DNA of 64,000 bases from Kingdonia uniflora (GCA_014058105.1 JACGCM010001161.1:2108001-2172000), one strand, 5' to 3'; numbered from the stretch's first letter, positions 10,421 to 23,010 are shown. Notes: a model not told the origin generated them from the sequence alone. A program made the numbers and translations.

Positions 10421-11698
10421 CTATTTCACTAAGTTAATGATGACCTGGGTCTGAGGATCCATCGCCAACCTTTCGCGGATTCTATCTTGAAGAGTGCTGG
10501 AAATGTGAGAGTGAGACTGCTCGACAACTATAGAGATAGTTGCTAGTTCAGCTTTACGGCTTAACGCATCTGATACATTATTCATCCTCTCTGGCTTGTG
10601 TCGAGATCTTTCATATGCAATCGAATGCTCATCTTGTAACAACACTCCACCGATAGCATAATCAGACGCGTCGGTATGTACTTCAAATGGCTTAGTAATA
10701 TTTGACAAGGCTAAAACTGGGTCTCTAATCACCGCATGCTTCAGGTCGTCAAATGTTGTTTGAAATTTCTCAGACCATGACCAAGATAAGTCCTTCTTGA
10801 GGAAATCTGTGAGGAGTGCCGCATGCTTTGAATATCCTTTGATGAACTTGCAGTAGTAGTTCAAAAAGTTAAGAAATGAATGAACTTCTGTAACTTTCGT
10901 AGGAGCTTTCTACTTCTTAATAGCACGTACGTTTTCTATATCCATGCGGATCTGTCCTCCGCCAATAATGTGTCCAAGAAACATAACTTATTCCTGGGCA
11001 AATGAACATTTCTCTAACTTGACATAGAGTTGATTCTGTCGTAGAACTTGAAATACCAGGCGAAGATGTTCAAGGTACTCTTCCATAGTGCGGCTTCAGA
11101 TAACAATATTATCCAGGTACACCACCACAAACTTGTCAATATATTTTTGGAAGAGGTCATTCATGAGAGTACAAAATGTTGCAGGAGCGCTGGTCAAGCT
11201 GAATGGTATGACAAGAAATTCATATGCTCCATATCGAGGGGAACATGTCATCTTCGGTTTGTCCCTGGCAACAATCCTGATTTGATAGTAACCCGATCTC
11301 AAATCAAGTTTAGAGAAGTACTTGACAGATGTAAGCTGGTCAAATAAGTCGGCATTGAGCAGTATTGGATACGTGTTCTTCACCGTTACCTTGTTAAGGG
11401 CTCGATAGTCGACACATAATTGCAGACTTCCATAATGTTTCTTATGAAATAAGACCGGGGCACCATTGGGTGCCTTTGAAGGGCGAATAAATACCGATTC
11501 CAACAATTCGTCAAGTTGATTATGAAGCTCTGCTAGTTCAGGCAGACTCATCCTATACGGTCCTTTGGCAGGAGTCTTTGCTCCAGGTACTAACTCGATA
11601 TGATGATCGATAGGTGTTCGTGGAGGTAACACCTTTAGCAGTTCCTTCGGCATGACATCCTGAAACTCAGTAAGTACCCGTGAGACTTCCATCGGCAT
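10421..11698 (-). pseudogene. Chromovirus reverse transcriptase and RNase H
   Basis: 11096-11698 encodes the RT core: IDHHIELVPGAKTPAKGPYR, LCVDYRALNKVTVKNTYP, LDLRSGYYQIRI and the catalytic box. The box reads YLDNIVI instead of YLDDIVI, so the second catalytic Asp is lost. 10421-10864 continues with the RT connection and RNase H start (NYYCKFIKGYS, FEVHTDASDYAIGGVL), with a frame break between the two. The Asp-to-Asn change is a G-to-A transition on the sense strand. Confidence 0.85.
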
Positions 11699-11725
11699 GA
11701 CACCATGATTCTGATCATCCAGTTC

Positions 11726-12369
11726 TTACCGTAAGGTAGCAAGGTAAGTCAACTTCCCTCGCTTTAGTCCATTCTCCAACTGAAGAGCTGATAATTTTTT
11801 GCCCTCATCTTTGCGCGTGGACATCTGCACGATTGAAGGGTTGTCACCAAAGATCCCCAAGAAATTAACGAACGACATCGACACAACTTTATGGTAGCAA
11901 AGAAAGTCCATCCCCAAAATAATCTTGAAATCATCCAACGTCACTGCGAGAAGATTAACCTTTACACTCCACTGTCCCATTTGAATTGGAATAAACTTGG
12001 CAAAGTCGGCATTGCGGCTGAATTGACGGCTTTCATCCTGCTTGAATCTTTCACCAAACGCAGTCCCAAACGATTTGCTTCCTGAAAGGCTATAAAGCTA
12101 TGGGTATCGCCTGTATCAACCATCGCTGAAGTGCTCCGCCCATAAATACTGAGGTCCACGTAGATGAGTCCCTTCTTTGGTGTAGTCTCCCCCAACTGGG
12201 TGGTCACTGCATTAAGCAAATGAAGAGAACCTATATGAGTTTTACCGCTATCACCTCCTTTCGCGGTGCCATTGGCTCGTTCTCCTTGCGATGCCAATAG
12301 GGCATTTAATGCCGTCTTCTGAGGATATTGATAAGATTTGTGATTCCCTCCGCAAAGAAAATACTTCAA
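11726..12369 (-). pseudogene. Chromovirus zinc knuckle and aspartic protease
   Basis: The zinc knuckle at the N-terminal end (YFLCGGNHKSYQYP) has lost two of its cysteines. The protease follows with STSAMVDTGDTHSFI, the DTG catalytic triplet, and a second half with IILGMDFLCYHKV. The frame breaks between the two parts near 11970. Confidence 0.75.
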
Positions 12370-12638
12370 GTTTCCTAGACGTCCTTAAAATCAGGACGAG
12401 GATGAGGCGCCACCTTTGTAGCGCGGCATGTGGTACTCCTTCCCAGGATTAGAACTCGAGGCACCACTCGTACTTGCTCCACCACTTCTGACTTGGCCAT
12501 AGTCATGGCTTTGGCCTTGGTCTCCCCCACTTCTAGCTTGGTATCCCCTATTCTTACCTCTATTATAACTATAAGAGGATCTATTTCTCTACTGTGACTG
12601 GGATGTAGACTGAAACTGAGTCAGTTGATACTCTCCCT

Positions 12639-13397
12639 CTATAAGAGTGTAGTCGTTGATACGCTCAGAGGATGCCAAATCTTGAACCCGTTGTCTTTAC
12701 AGTTTAGTCTGGAACAGGGTTTCAAACCTTCCAAGAAACAAAACAACTTTTCCTTTTCGGACATGTCCCAGATATCCAACATCAGTGTTGAGAACCGCTT
12801 GACATATTCGCGGATGTTACCCATTTGCTTTAGTTGCCTTAAAATTTTTTGCGCATTAAACTCAACATTCTTGGGCAGAAACTGAGTCTTCAACTCTTTC
12901 TTCAAGTCATCCCATGTGTTGATAGTACCGTGACCACTCTGGATCTCGGCATACTTGGTGCACCACCATAGTTTAGCGCCACCTGTGAGGTACATGGTTG
13001 CCATCGACACCTTTGCACCTTCACTCTCAAGCCTGACTATATTGAAGTAAGTCTCCATATCAAAAAGGAAGTTTTTCACCTCCTTTGCGTTCATCGTCCC
13101 CACGTACGCCTTGGGTTCGGGGACCTTGGTCCTGGGTCGTTCTACACCACTGCCTAAGGGTGTTGGTTGACCATTTCCAATAATCTTAACCAGAAGATTC
13201 ACCTTTAAAGGTAGTTCAGCCACTTGATCCAGAAGTATAGCTATATTCCTCTCGACTACCCCTTCTAGTGTAACAAGATGCTCACCCATATGGGCCTGAT
13301 CATCTGTGAACTTGTCTAATCGTTCCTCCAAAGTCGTTACTTGATCAATAATCCTACTTAGAGCTTGTATCTTAGACTCTAGTTGGTCTAACTGCAT
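12639..13397 (-). pseudogene. Chromovirus gag (retrotrans_gag domain)
   Basis: The open frame of 252 residues starts with a coiled-coil-like N-terminus (QLDQLESKIQALSRIIDQVT) and passes a Pro-rich linker. It then enters the capsid-like domain with VKNFLFDMETYFNIVRLESE, AKLWWCTKY and QKILRQLKQMGNIREYVKRF. It ends in a frame break near the C-terminus, upstream of the knuckle. This is the best-preserved gag in the element. Confidence 0.85.
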
Positions 13398-13504
13398 TCA
13401 AGTGTTTAGCCTAGGATTAATGGGTAGTCCTTCCACTCGTGGGGTAGGGTCAATAATATTGGGGCCATCCGCCATAGCTAACAAGATCGCTCGCCTACTA
13501 GAAC

Positions 13505-13520
13505 GTAACTCTAATACCAA
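13505..13520 (-). other. Chromovirus primer-binding site (Met-tRNA type)
   Basis: Immediately inside the 5' LTR, the sense strand reads TTGGTATTAGAGTTACG. This is one step from the initiator-Met-tRNA complement TGGTATCAGAGC used by many plant LTR elements. Confidence 0.75.
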
Positions 13521-13521
13521 C

Positions 13522-13931
13522 TGTCACAGACCAGCTAAAACACAAGCTTGGTACGTGCAACACTCAAGGCACATGCCTCAAGTAAGCCTAATTATTTATC
13601 TTCCTTCAATAGTCTTTTATCATAATATCTCATAATATCAATGCAACATTCAACTGTACAAAAATTCAATAGAAACTAGCTTTCATTCATTTATCAACAA
13701 CATTACAATGCTTTAATTCCAACTCGGGTGTATCAGATTCACTTCCTTTACATAATAACTACTAAATAAATAGCTTACAACCAAAAGGAAATATCAAAGT
13801 TAGAGACAAAGCGTACTCCCCCTAAAGGCTAACTTAATCTTTACAAATATTAACAAAACTTTTTATAGGGTTTTGTTACATCCTAGAGCTTCTATTTACA
13901 AAATATAGGCTTCATACACCGAGGCGTTATA
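13522..13931 (-). repeat. Chromovirus 5' LTR
   Basis: Written on the plus strand it runs TGTCACAGACC...GAGGCGTTATA. It is the partner of 8583-8991. Confidence 0.9.
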
Positions 13932-14221
13932 CTTGGCATGCCCTTATATATTAATTTTATTAAGTGACACGCACTTGGCTATTTTCTTCTTATTCTCTTC
14001 TTTGCAATGGAAGTGGGAGGGAATGTAAGACAAAATATGCAACTCATTTCAGAATGATTTCACACTTATTCTAATTGACATTGCATTGATCCATAATTGT
14101 ATCATATTTTAGCAGATAATAGATTTTGGACTAAATCAAATTCAAGTGATCCATGAGTCACAAGGTCACACACAATAACCAACAACAGATTGCTGGCTAC
14201 TTTAAATTTATTTGTATATAA

Positions 14222-14664
14222 GAGCATATGTAGTAGCTAGGTGAAGGATGAAGTGGCAAGGAGAGAGAGTGAATTCACCATCTTTTCCCTACTTTATTGA
14301 TGCCCCTTACTTCTGAACTGTGAGGCATCAAAAACCAATTATATAATGATACTTGTCCAGCTACTATTGGTTCTCATGCCCCTCACTTCTGAAGTGCGCG
14401 ACATATATATTCCCCAGATTAATTAATTTAAAACAGCTAGGTGACATCATTTAATTGGTTCTCATGCCCCTCACTTCTGAAGTGCGCAACATATTTAAAC
14501 ATTGAACTTGTGACACGTGGCCACTTCTTAACCGTTGGTCGACCCGCGCAGTTCAGAACTGTGGTGAGGAGAATTCACCTTGTTTTGTGGGGAAACTGTT
14601 GTGGGGTGAATTGCATTTGAGGTAGATTTGGTTGAATCCACCCACCCAACTACTGCATATGCTC
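14222..14664. mobile_element. PIF/Harbinger MITE, 443 bp, complete
   Basis: The terminal repeats are GAGCATATGTAGTAGCTAGG at the left and the complement of GAGCATATGCAGTAGTTGGG at the right. TAA sits on both sides (14219-14221 and 14665-14667). Four copies of the CAGTTCTGAACTG-type palindrome lie inside (14301-14327, 14378-14400, 14464-14488, 14542-14564). There is no open frame. The right end also occurs in segmental unit A at 7213-7316. Confidence 0.85.
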
Positions 14665-14882
14665 TAATATATCCTTGATGTTTATAATGTATACCTTGAT
14701 GCTCGTCATTCTAGTGCTAGTAGCAACTGCTAGTCATAGTTTATTCTAAATAAAATAACCAAGAATGTTAGAGCACCTTCAACAAAAGAGTATGCGATTC
14801 TGGTTTACTATACCAGTATTCAAGAATCGCATACTATTTTCGTCTAACAGAAATTACGATTTTAAGAGAAAAGTTGTGATGG

Positions 14883-14914
<32 letters not shown>

Positions 14915-15148
14915 TGCCACGTATATTAAAAAGTTTTGCTGGGTGCTCAACGGTTCAGTACCTAGGAAGTGATATATGAGAGAGAGAAGTTGTGATGGGA
15001 GAGAGATGCCAGCTGTAATTACAAGTTGCTGGGTACTGAACGGTTCAGTGCCTAGGCGGTATGAAGATACTCCTCGCCAAGTTTAGGTTTCGCATACTTT
15101 GGAGGGGTATGGGGGTAAGTATGCTGAACCCCATACCCTGTTGGATGG

Positions 15149-15825
15149 TGTAATAGCCTATTTTCGTAGAGACCGAAAATAGTGCTTTATACCTTTGAAA
15201 TATAGAATAATGGTTGAGAACTGAAAGCAATTGACACGTGATTTACCGTGGAAAACCCTTGAATGGGTTAAAAACCACGATCTCTCCTAAGGATTTCTGA
15301 AAGAATGGTGTTTTTATATATAAGCTAGCTATTACAAAGAGAAAGAGATTGGATATTTGAGTTTTGGTAGGGATGACTTTCTCTCAGAGATCTCTAGGTG
15401 ATAATAGCCACCCCAGATCCTCATCTTCAGGTTTCTTTTTATAGGTCTTATAATATGACCGTTGGTTACATTGATGAGGGACGTTACAATATTAGGTTTT
15501 GATGAGTCTTCATAATGGTCTTCTGTAACGTCTTAATATTTGTTGATCTCTAACGGATCTATTAATATTCTTTAGCTGTAACTTCAGACCGTTGAGAAGA
15601 TACGATCTCTTGTGATGTTCGCATGCATACGACCTGTTGATAAGTGGAGGAATATCTTCTATAGTGCGAAGTCACAGGATGCTTTGATATCTTCGAACTG
15701 TAGGTAAAGAAGTTTGTACTATGATCTCCTTGCTTTTAGTCCTTGATTGGTTATCAGTGTGTTTACTCGAGCTATGTGAGTTCAAATATCAGACTCAGTA
15801 TGAGGATTAGAAATAAGCCCTCACA
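15149..15825 (-). repeat. Ogre/Tat 3' LTR
   Basis: On the plus strand it reads TGTAATAGCC...AAGCCCTCACA. A second family member is the solo LTR at 30742-31375. Confidence 0.92.
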
Positions 15826-15842
15826 ACTGCCCCCTCTCAGCC
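15826..15842 (-). other. Ogre/Tat polypurine tract
   Basis: The sense strand reads GGCTGAGAGGGGGCAGT directly against the 3' LTR start TGTGAGGGC. This is the expected plus-strand priming site. Confidence 0.75.
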
Positions 15843-17072
15843 AATAGCAGGAAAAATATGTGTTGCGAGTGGTGTTGGTTGAGAAGTCCAGTCGTTTGAA
15901 TTGAATGCTGCATTGATGGCTTCCATTTTATCTTAGAAGATTAATAGTTTTGGCTGTTGGGTCTCCCAAAAATTCTACTTGAGATGTGCACTTGTGATAA
16001 ATACCTTATTGGAAGTTGTCGCATGCATTAAATGCTGTAAGTATAAAACATGGTTAATAGTTGCTATCACCGTTCACCCTGGTTAACTTTGTCAGTCATT
16101 CAGATTGGTATAAGTAGTAGTGATGGTGACAACTCGATGCTAAGCATATGAAGCTAGAGTTCAGACCAAAATGGCAAGTCTGCAAACTCGTTATTTTGAG
16201 ACCCAAAGTCTTTCTCTGCCGACTCCAATCCCTATTCCTCCAACTTTCCATGGGATGTCGTGGGAAGAAGTAGAGGAGGCAGATGATGATTATCATGAAA
16301 TATGGTGATTCCATTATGTGATTTTGTTTGCTGCTCATCGTTGGTCCTGTCATCGGATGTTTGCAGAGGATACGGTGGTGACGGAAGATGAGAAGGCCAG
16401 GGTGTCATCTGTTAAGTACTGCCGATACCCCGCTAAAGATTGGGTATTGTAATGGTGAAGGAGGTCCTTCGTCGACAGTAGAGGTGGGGGTTATAGAGGA
16501 GTGGTGAGATTAACTTTGTCCTCTACCTTACTCCAGTTCCTTTTCTTGGGCATTGAGTTCTTCTGCTGGGCCCGCCATTATTTTTTCTCAAGTGTTGCAC
16601 TATCATCTGCAACGTAGGCTATTCTTTGTAAAAAAAAAATTGTCTATGGAACTTATAATTTTGATTTTCGAACTGGTTGAAGTATTCGTCCTTGTTAATT
16701 ATTTTTCTTGAATAATAAATTTGAACTTTCTTATCTTGTCTTCTAAGTGTTTGAAACTGCTTGAATAAACTACTATTGAACTAGTCAAAAATGACATAGG
16801 TCGTAAATATGTAGATCAAAATATTGCTGAGTTGAACTGTGTAGATCGTACTATGTATTTGTTTCCTTGTTGTGAGAGTATCATCATAGTCAACTTGAAC
16901 ACTTGTTATCATGGGTGAAAACTTGGTTGTAGCCTCTGATGTGGAGTGATTTGCAAACTTCTACTAGATGTAGAGCTAAGTGAGGCATCAGTTTGATAAA
17001 TCGTGTTAAATAAGCTTGCTGAAGGGCTGGTGGTGGGGAGGTTATTCCGTGTGTTGAAGAGAACCGTCTGTG

Positions 17073-17090
17073 CTATATGTATATATAAGG
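17073..17090 (+). promoter_or_regulatory. Possible TATA box for the antisense gene
   Basis: TATATATAAGG (about 17080-17090) lies some 800 bp upstream of the putative start codon at 17898. A likely leader exon with splice donor CAG|GTTAGT at 17733 comes in between. The location fits a promoter internal to the element, but this rests only on sequence resemblance. Confidence 0.3.
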
Positions 17091-17468
17091 TCGAGTTATT
17101 GATCATAATGATTTATTTTTGTTGAGGTCGTCTTGTCATCACTTTCTGCATCTATGATAATTTTTGACTGAAATATAACTGAAGCAGGATTTGTTGCTGA
17201 TTTTATGCTTCTATCAGACCAAAATTGAGGTAAGTGACAGCCGTAATAGATGTACTTAGTTTTTTTTTATGGAAATCATGCTTAAAATTGCGCAGCGGGA
17301 TCGTGTAGCCGCAGAAGGTTGTTGCTGTACAGGAGTGAATGTGCTGCAAGATCTGTACAAATCTTCTAGGGCAGCGAGTCCTTAAATTTAATAATGGCGG
17401 AGGAGAGAGACAAACGTGATAACCGAGCACGTTACTCCAAAGATCATCATGAGGGCAAATAAAAAGAC

Positions 17469-20400
17469 GTGCTTGTAAAGAGGGATGATGCTAACACCTG
17501 TATCAAAGAACCGTCATTTCAGAAACTGAGGGTCAATATAAACTCCCGTCTTTCTCCCTTCCACAAGCCATATTCATTTGCAGAGAGAGAAGAAAGTATT
17601 TCTAGAGAGAGAAAGTCTTCAAACTTCAATTGTAGCCCACCATTTTACTGTGGTCTTCCTGTAAAAACCGATACTTTGCTACCTGAAGTGAAGGTGGTGA
17701 CCGGAAACGACGATTGCTATTCTTCTAGTACAGGTTAGTGACTCATTTTCTACCATTTTTGCTGTTGTATTAGTTTCTTGGAACTGGTAGTTGCATATTT
17801 GAACTTCTGGGTAGATTAATAAAGTGTTGGGTACGGCTGAGGGAGGAGGCCTGTTTAATTTAACAAACTCTGAACAGATTTTTCCTGTATGTGGTAGATG
17901 TGCTCAAAAAATCTGAAACCCAGTAGTAAATTTGTTGTATCTTCTAGTAGTGAGGAATCATCATCGTCTGACAGGACTATGAATGATTCAGAGGTAATTG
18001 GTACTATAATTATTAATAAACCGGCTGTTCCTTCTAGGAGGGATGTGGGATTGTAAGCAGGGATTGAAACTGGGCAATTTTTTATGTATCCCAAGAATGT
18101 AGACGTAGCGAAGAAATTTTTGCAGTATAAAAGAAGTTTAGATAGAAAATGGGGGCATTATGTGATGAATGCGGGGTTGTGGTTTAGGACTCTGGTGAGA
18201 CCAGATGGTAAGATAGATCATTATCAGGTGCCTTCGCTGGATAAGTGGAAGGGGAATATGGGTATAGGAGATGATATAAATATCTCTTATTACAATGGAA
18301 TTGGCGCAGAGGTCGTAGAGGACGGATTCCTTTGCTATCTGAACCAAGTTTTATATGGGTTGAGCATTCCCCTTACTTTTTTTTCAAAAGGGTCTCATGA
18401 ATGCTCTAAAGAGCTGCCCTGGCCAATTAAATGGTAATGTCTTTGAAATGATGAAGGTCTCTGAAGCCCTTAACAAGAGATGGAGGGATGGTGGTATTGC
18501 GAGACAGTTCGTAGCAGACGATGTCTTGAAATACTATAACTTTAAATATGTGAAAGATCAAAAGAGCGAATACTTGTTTAGCGATTCGGCAAGGCCAAAA
18601 TTCTTTGATTTTGAATCTGCTGGGAGACCCTGGTGCGACCATCTTGTGATGGTAAGGGGTAATTGTATACAAATGCCTGAGGAACCGGCGCTCGAGCTGA
18701 TATATAAGAATTTTAACGAGAGTAAGTGTCTTCATTCTACCTGTAGTTTGTCTTTTAACTTATTGCGAGCTGCTAACATAGTTTGTTGTTGATTTGGCAG
18801 AGCCTAATCCCAAAGGTTCCGCTGATACGTAGAGTTTGTTCGACGTCGCTAGTCGAGAAGGAACTGAACTGAACAAAGTTCTTGGAGCACTAGGCATCCG
18901 CAGAGAAAAGAGGTTGAATTTTATAGTTGAAAAAGTACAGTGAGCTCATCAAAATTGAGCTATGGCTACTTCTGGTTCTGCTTATGATGAAATTATGGAG
19001 ATTCCTGCCTGTGCTACGGGTACTTCGAGTTCCTTAGTTCGGCAACCTAGAGTAAAAAGGACGGTGCTGCCTTCTAAACAAATAGCTCCTGTGCAGACAC
19101 CGCAGGTGGGGACTGAGGGGGTGGATGTTGATGTAAATATGGCTCTTCTTCCGAAGAAGCAAAAACAAGAGTCTGGGAAAGATATCCGAGCTTCTTCAAA
19201 GGGGGTCAACCTCAAAGCGGTGGAGCAGGAAACGCTGGACTTGGTTAAGCGTGATCCCATCCGCCTAGATACTCAAATTCGATCCAGTATCTCACAGGTA
19301 TGCATGATGTTATCTGATTAAATATTTTTAAGTAATGATCCGATCTTATAATATTGTTTTGTTGTCTTTGTGGTACAGCTTTCTGTTGTTTGGAAGTCGG
19401 CCGCGGAGGTGTTGAAGGTAGCTGCTGCGGTATGAGCCTGAGAAAACATCTTTGGCTGAACAGTTGAAGGAGCGAACTGCGCTGTATGAATTATTGCAGA
19501 AAGAGAAGGTTCTACAGTGAGAGCAGTTCGAGATGGAGAAGGCTCTGCAGAAGGATTAGTTCAAGAAGAAAGCTGCCGCTACAAAGAAAGATGTTGAAGA
19601 TGAGGCAAAGAAGGCTGTAGACATTGTGGTGGCTTCCCGAAATAAGCTGATTCAAGTCTTCTACTTCTGGGGTTTGAGCAGAGAGGATGTCGATCTTGCT
19701 CTTGCAGGGAAGTAGGTGAGATCATCCTCCCAGGGGATGATACCTCTCCAGTGGCTGAGCAGAGCCCAGCTCCTCCAGTGGCTGATGATATGACCAAGGA
19801 GGTAGCAATAGCTAATTCTTAATTTTGTAGTTGTAACATAGTTCTGAGACTTGGTCGAATTTTGTCCTTTGTACTGGTGATAAAACTATTTTTTCTGAGA
19901 CTTGAATTTTTTGCGGTTGTTGTTGATATATGCTGTTTTGATGGTGAATGTATAATTTGTATGTAGGAGGTAGTTCGTTTGAGGGGAAAAGTGAGCGAGA
20001 TGGAGAAGGCCTTGAGTCGAGCAAGGGATTCCATCAATCGTACTCAACAGGTATACAATAAACTTGAATATGAGAGACGTCTTTATAAGTCAAATTTTGA
20101 TGACACCTTTAAAGAGTTATTCGAGCTTCAATGTAGATATGGGAAGATAAAAATTGAGTGGGATGAGGTTTTGCGAAAAGAGAGTGATAAATTTATCTTA
20201 CTCCAAAAATCCCTTAAGGATAAGCGGTTCGTAGATGAGAGTGATAAGTTAAAGTGTCAAAGGTCATTATTGTCTTTAACGCTTTATTTTGAGGCCGAAG
20301 TTGATAGTGAGCGGGGATTGAAGGAAGCCTATTTAGAACTGTTAACTGAGAGAGGCATAGTGTCGAACCCAGCTCGCGTGAAATTCTTGGCGTAAAAAGT

Positions 20401-22405
20401 GTGTAATTGCCATAGTATAGAGGCGCAAGGATGCTCAGCTCGGGCTAGAGTATCCATCATATGGGGTGGTGTAGGTCCATTGCCTGATGAGCTTGACTTT
20501 TGTTGGGGCAAATAGCAATGAGGATCCTTTTCTTCAATATAAAGAAGGAAAATTAAAGGATCTAGGCACAATTAGAAAACGACCTGAGGCATGCTCGTAA
20601 CGAACTGGAGCTATGCAAGGATCATAATGCATGTCTGGAGATGGAAAAGGTGAAGTGTAATAAGTTGTACTAGAGTTCGGATAAAAGAGTGACATTGTTA
20701 GAAGCGCGTTTACTAGATACGCAAAAATGTTTGTAAATGTCCCAATCGCGCTTGAAGAAGTATCTTACTCCCAGGCGGGGAAAACGTGCTAGCAAAACAA
20801 ACCACGAACGTCAGATAGCTAATGTTATCACATTTTATGGGGGAAAGCTCGAGAGAGTGGAAAATGAATTTAGATGTTATATCTTGAGCTGTGGTAAAGA
20901 TGTTGATGTAGAGAATGATAAGGTTAAAAATATGTGGTTTGCAAAAGGTAATGAGGGTGGAGGAGCTTCAACCTCGAAACTGCAAGCTGAAGAGTCTGAG
21001 GAGGAGGAGGTCGAAGATCTGTTACCTCACACACGGCATAAGACCCGTCCTCAAGAGGTCATAATCTTCAATGAACCTTTGCAAGTAAATGCGAGTAGTA
21101 GTAGGGTTTAATCATAAGCCAACTGAACAATGGCATATGATTGTGCTCTGTATAATGTAGTTGATTCGTGTATAGCTTGATGTTGTAATAAATGTTGCTG
21201 AATGATACGTCTTGTTTGAATGAATATCTATTGATAGATGTATTGTCGTTTGTAATATGTTCTTCTAGACTGAAGACAATGAACAGGACAAACTGGATGT
21301 CTTATCCGCATCAAATAAGGAACTGTCTGCAAAGTTGTAGCAATGTTCGTTGGCGGTTGAAAATATAACTTTGTCGAATTCAAAGCAGGAATCTGAGATG
21401 TTGGAGCTGTAGAGTCGGCTAAATTCTGTGACTGTAGAGTTTCCATGTTAGGATGCAGAGATATTGACTGCTAATAATGAAGCCGAACTGTGGAAAGAAT
21501 CTTTGTAGAAGAAAAAGTTGGAGACCATGGCTGCGAATCAACAAGTACTGGATCTTTTAAGTACGATTGAAAAGCAAAAGAACGATCTGTTGCACCATCA
21601 GTCGGTGGTAACAAATAATACTAATCTCTTAAAGAAGCAAGATGCTAAAATTCGTCATATGCGAGAGCGTCTGAAAAAGCTAAACTGGGATTTGCGTGAG
21701 GCTCGAGATTCATGCCAGAGAAAAAGTGATCGTACTAAAACTCATGAGGAAGCATGTTCCAAGAGAGATCAAGAAATGAATGAAACCATCAATTAATGTA
21801 ATTTACGGATTCCCGATCTTGTCTGGGATAAACAAGCTTTGATACTAGAGTGTATGAAAAGTAATAAAGTTTACGAGGAGCTCCATGTTAAGTATAAAGA
21901 ATAGCATAGGTTGGTGGATGCAGCAGACGATGAGATCCAGTATTCGAAGAAGGTAGATAAGAAGTTGCAACGTCTGAAGCAGGAGATGGAGCGTAGCGTG
22001 CAGATAACGAAGCAATATAGAGTTTCGTTACTGCAGGAGAAAAAGTCTTTGGCAGATTGATGTAAGGATCTTGAAGACGAACTAAACAAAATGAAGACCG
22101 AGCGTGGTGAAGCCATGTTGATAACTGCGGATGATGTTATATTGCGCACTATGGCTATGTTGCATGCTGATGTAGAGAAATTTCGAATAGAGTGTGATTC
22201 GATCTTGGCTGCTTTAACTGAATACTGCATGGAGTATGACTTGCAGCTAGTACAGTTATTTTATATAGATAATCTGATGTCGAGAGTTATGGAATTGCTG
22301 AATGCATCTCCTTCTGCAGTTGATGCGGCTATACCTTTCCCTACCTTACTTTCATCTGGTCTTGGGGAAAGTTCGAATGTTGTACTCCCGAAGCATGAAA
22401 GGTAG
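17469..22405 (+). pseudogene. Antisense spliced gene inside the Ogre/Tat element (long coiled-coil protein)
   Basis: It is encoded opposite to gag-pol. A probable leader exon ends at 17733 (CAG|GTTAGT). Exon 2 starts with ATG at 17898 after GTGGTAG and has a Ser-rich acidic start (SSSSEESSSS). A conserved block follows (MYPKNVDVAKKFLQYKRSLD; later ADDVLKYYNFKYVKD and FDFESAGRPW). Further introns are 18722-18800 (donor GTAAGT, acceptor GGCAG), 19298-19378 and about 19802-19966. The remainder is almost continuous coiled coil (e.g. EMEKALSRARDSINRTQQVY, LSTIEKQKNDLLHHQ) to about 22405, with acidic EESEEEEVEDL near 21000. One frameshift occurs at the T run near 18380, and stops at about 18054, 18830, 18940, 19500 and 21340 are mostly CAG/CAA-to-TAG/TAA. 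Tat elements are known to carry extra, sometimes antisense, reading frames between integrase and 3' LTR. The function is unknown. Confidence 0.65.
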
Positions 22406-22507
22406 CTTCATTGTTTATATTGTAATGAGACAGAGTGTAAATATGTCTTTGCTGTTGAAAAAATGTCAAAAGTTTAGTAGAAAATGTTTTTGTTCTGTAA
22501 CCTCTTT

Positions 22508-23010
22508 ATATGGTCGAATTGGGTGAACCAATAAACGACAATGTAGAAATATGGTTGCAGCGGTGTTGTATTCTCTTGTACATAGGTCGAATTTGAGAAA
22601 GCCAATAAGAAACCGTAAAGAGAGTTATAAAATGTTTGAATAGCTGAATAATGCATCTCTGCCAGATCGAATTGATTGACTCAATAAACGACCTTATGAG
22701 AACAAATTTATTTGAACAACTATGATGTAGGTCTCAGTCACAGGTCGAATTGAGCGTATCAATAAGGGACCATACTAAGACATCTTGAATATTGAATAGC
22801 TGTATGACGCATCTCTGGTAGATCGAATTGATTGTCTCAATTAGCGACCTTATGAGAGCAAACTTATTTGAACAACTATGATATAGGTCTCAGTCACAGG
22901 TCGAATTGAGTGTATTAATAAATGACGGTGCTAAGACATCTTGAATATTGAATAGCTGTATGGCGCATCTCCGGCAGATCGTCTTGATTGACTTAATAAG
23001 TGACCTTATG
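22508..23010. repeat. 78-79 bp periodic hairpin array at the convergent 3' ends
   Basis: Seven copies of an imperfect inverted repeat (GGTCGAATTGA ... TCAATAAACGACC) start near 22513, 22585, 22664, 22743, 22821, 22900 and 22978, spaced 72-79 bp. The last five alternate between two variants and form a 157-bp higher-order unit (GAATAGCTG... at 22637, 22794 and 22951). The array lies between the end of the antisense gene (22405) and the end of the integrase frame (23137), so both transcripts would run into it. Confidence 0.85.

Larger units (their letters stand above)
8583..13931 (-). mobile_element. Ty3/gypsy chromovirus, complete but decayed (5.35 kb)
   Basis: Two LTRs of about 410 bp (8583-8991 and 13522-13931) enclose gag, protease, RT, RNase H, integrase and a chromodomain on the minus strand. 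A Met-tRNA primer site and a polypurine tract sit where expected. The flanks are CTTGC (8578-8582) and CTTGG (13932-13936), a 5-bp target duplication with one mismatch. The LTRs differ at several percent of sites (more than those of the Ogre element), and every frame is broken. This is an old, inactive copy. Confidence 0.9.

Noticed and set aside
11048..11347. Plus-strand 99-codon open frame
   Set aside because: It lies opposite the chromovirus RT core, whose minus-strand reading is unambiguous.
22508..23010. CRISPR-like array
   Set aside because: The spacers are not unique. The whole 78-79 bp unit repeats, the genome is a plant, and the array lies inside a retrotransposon.
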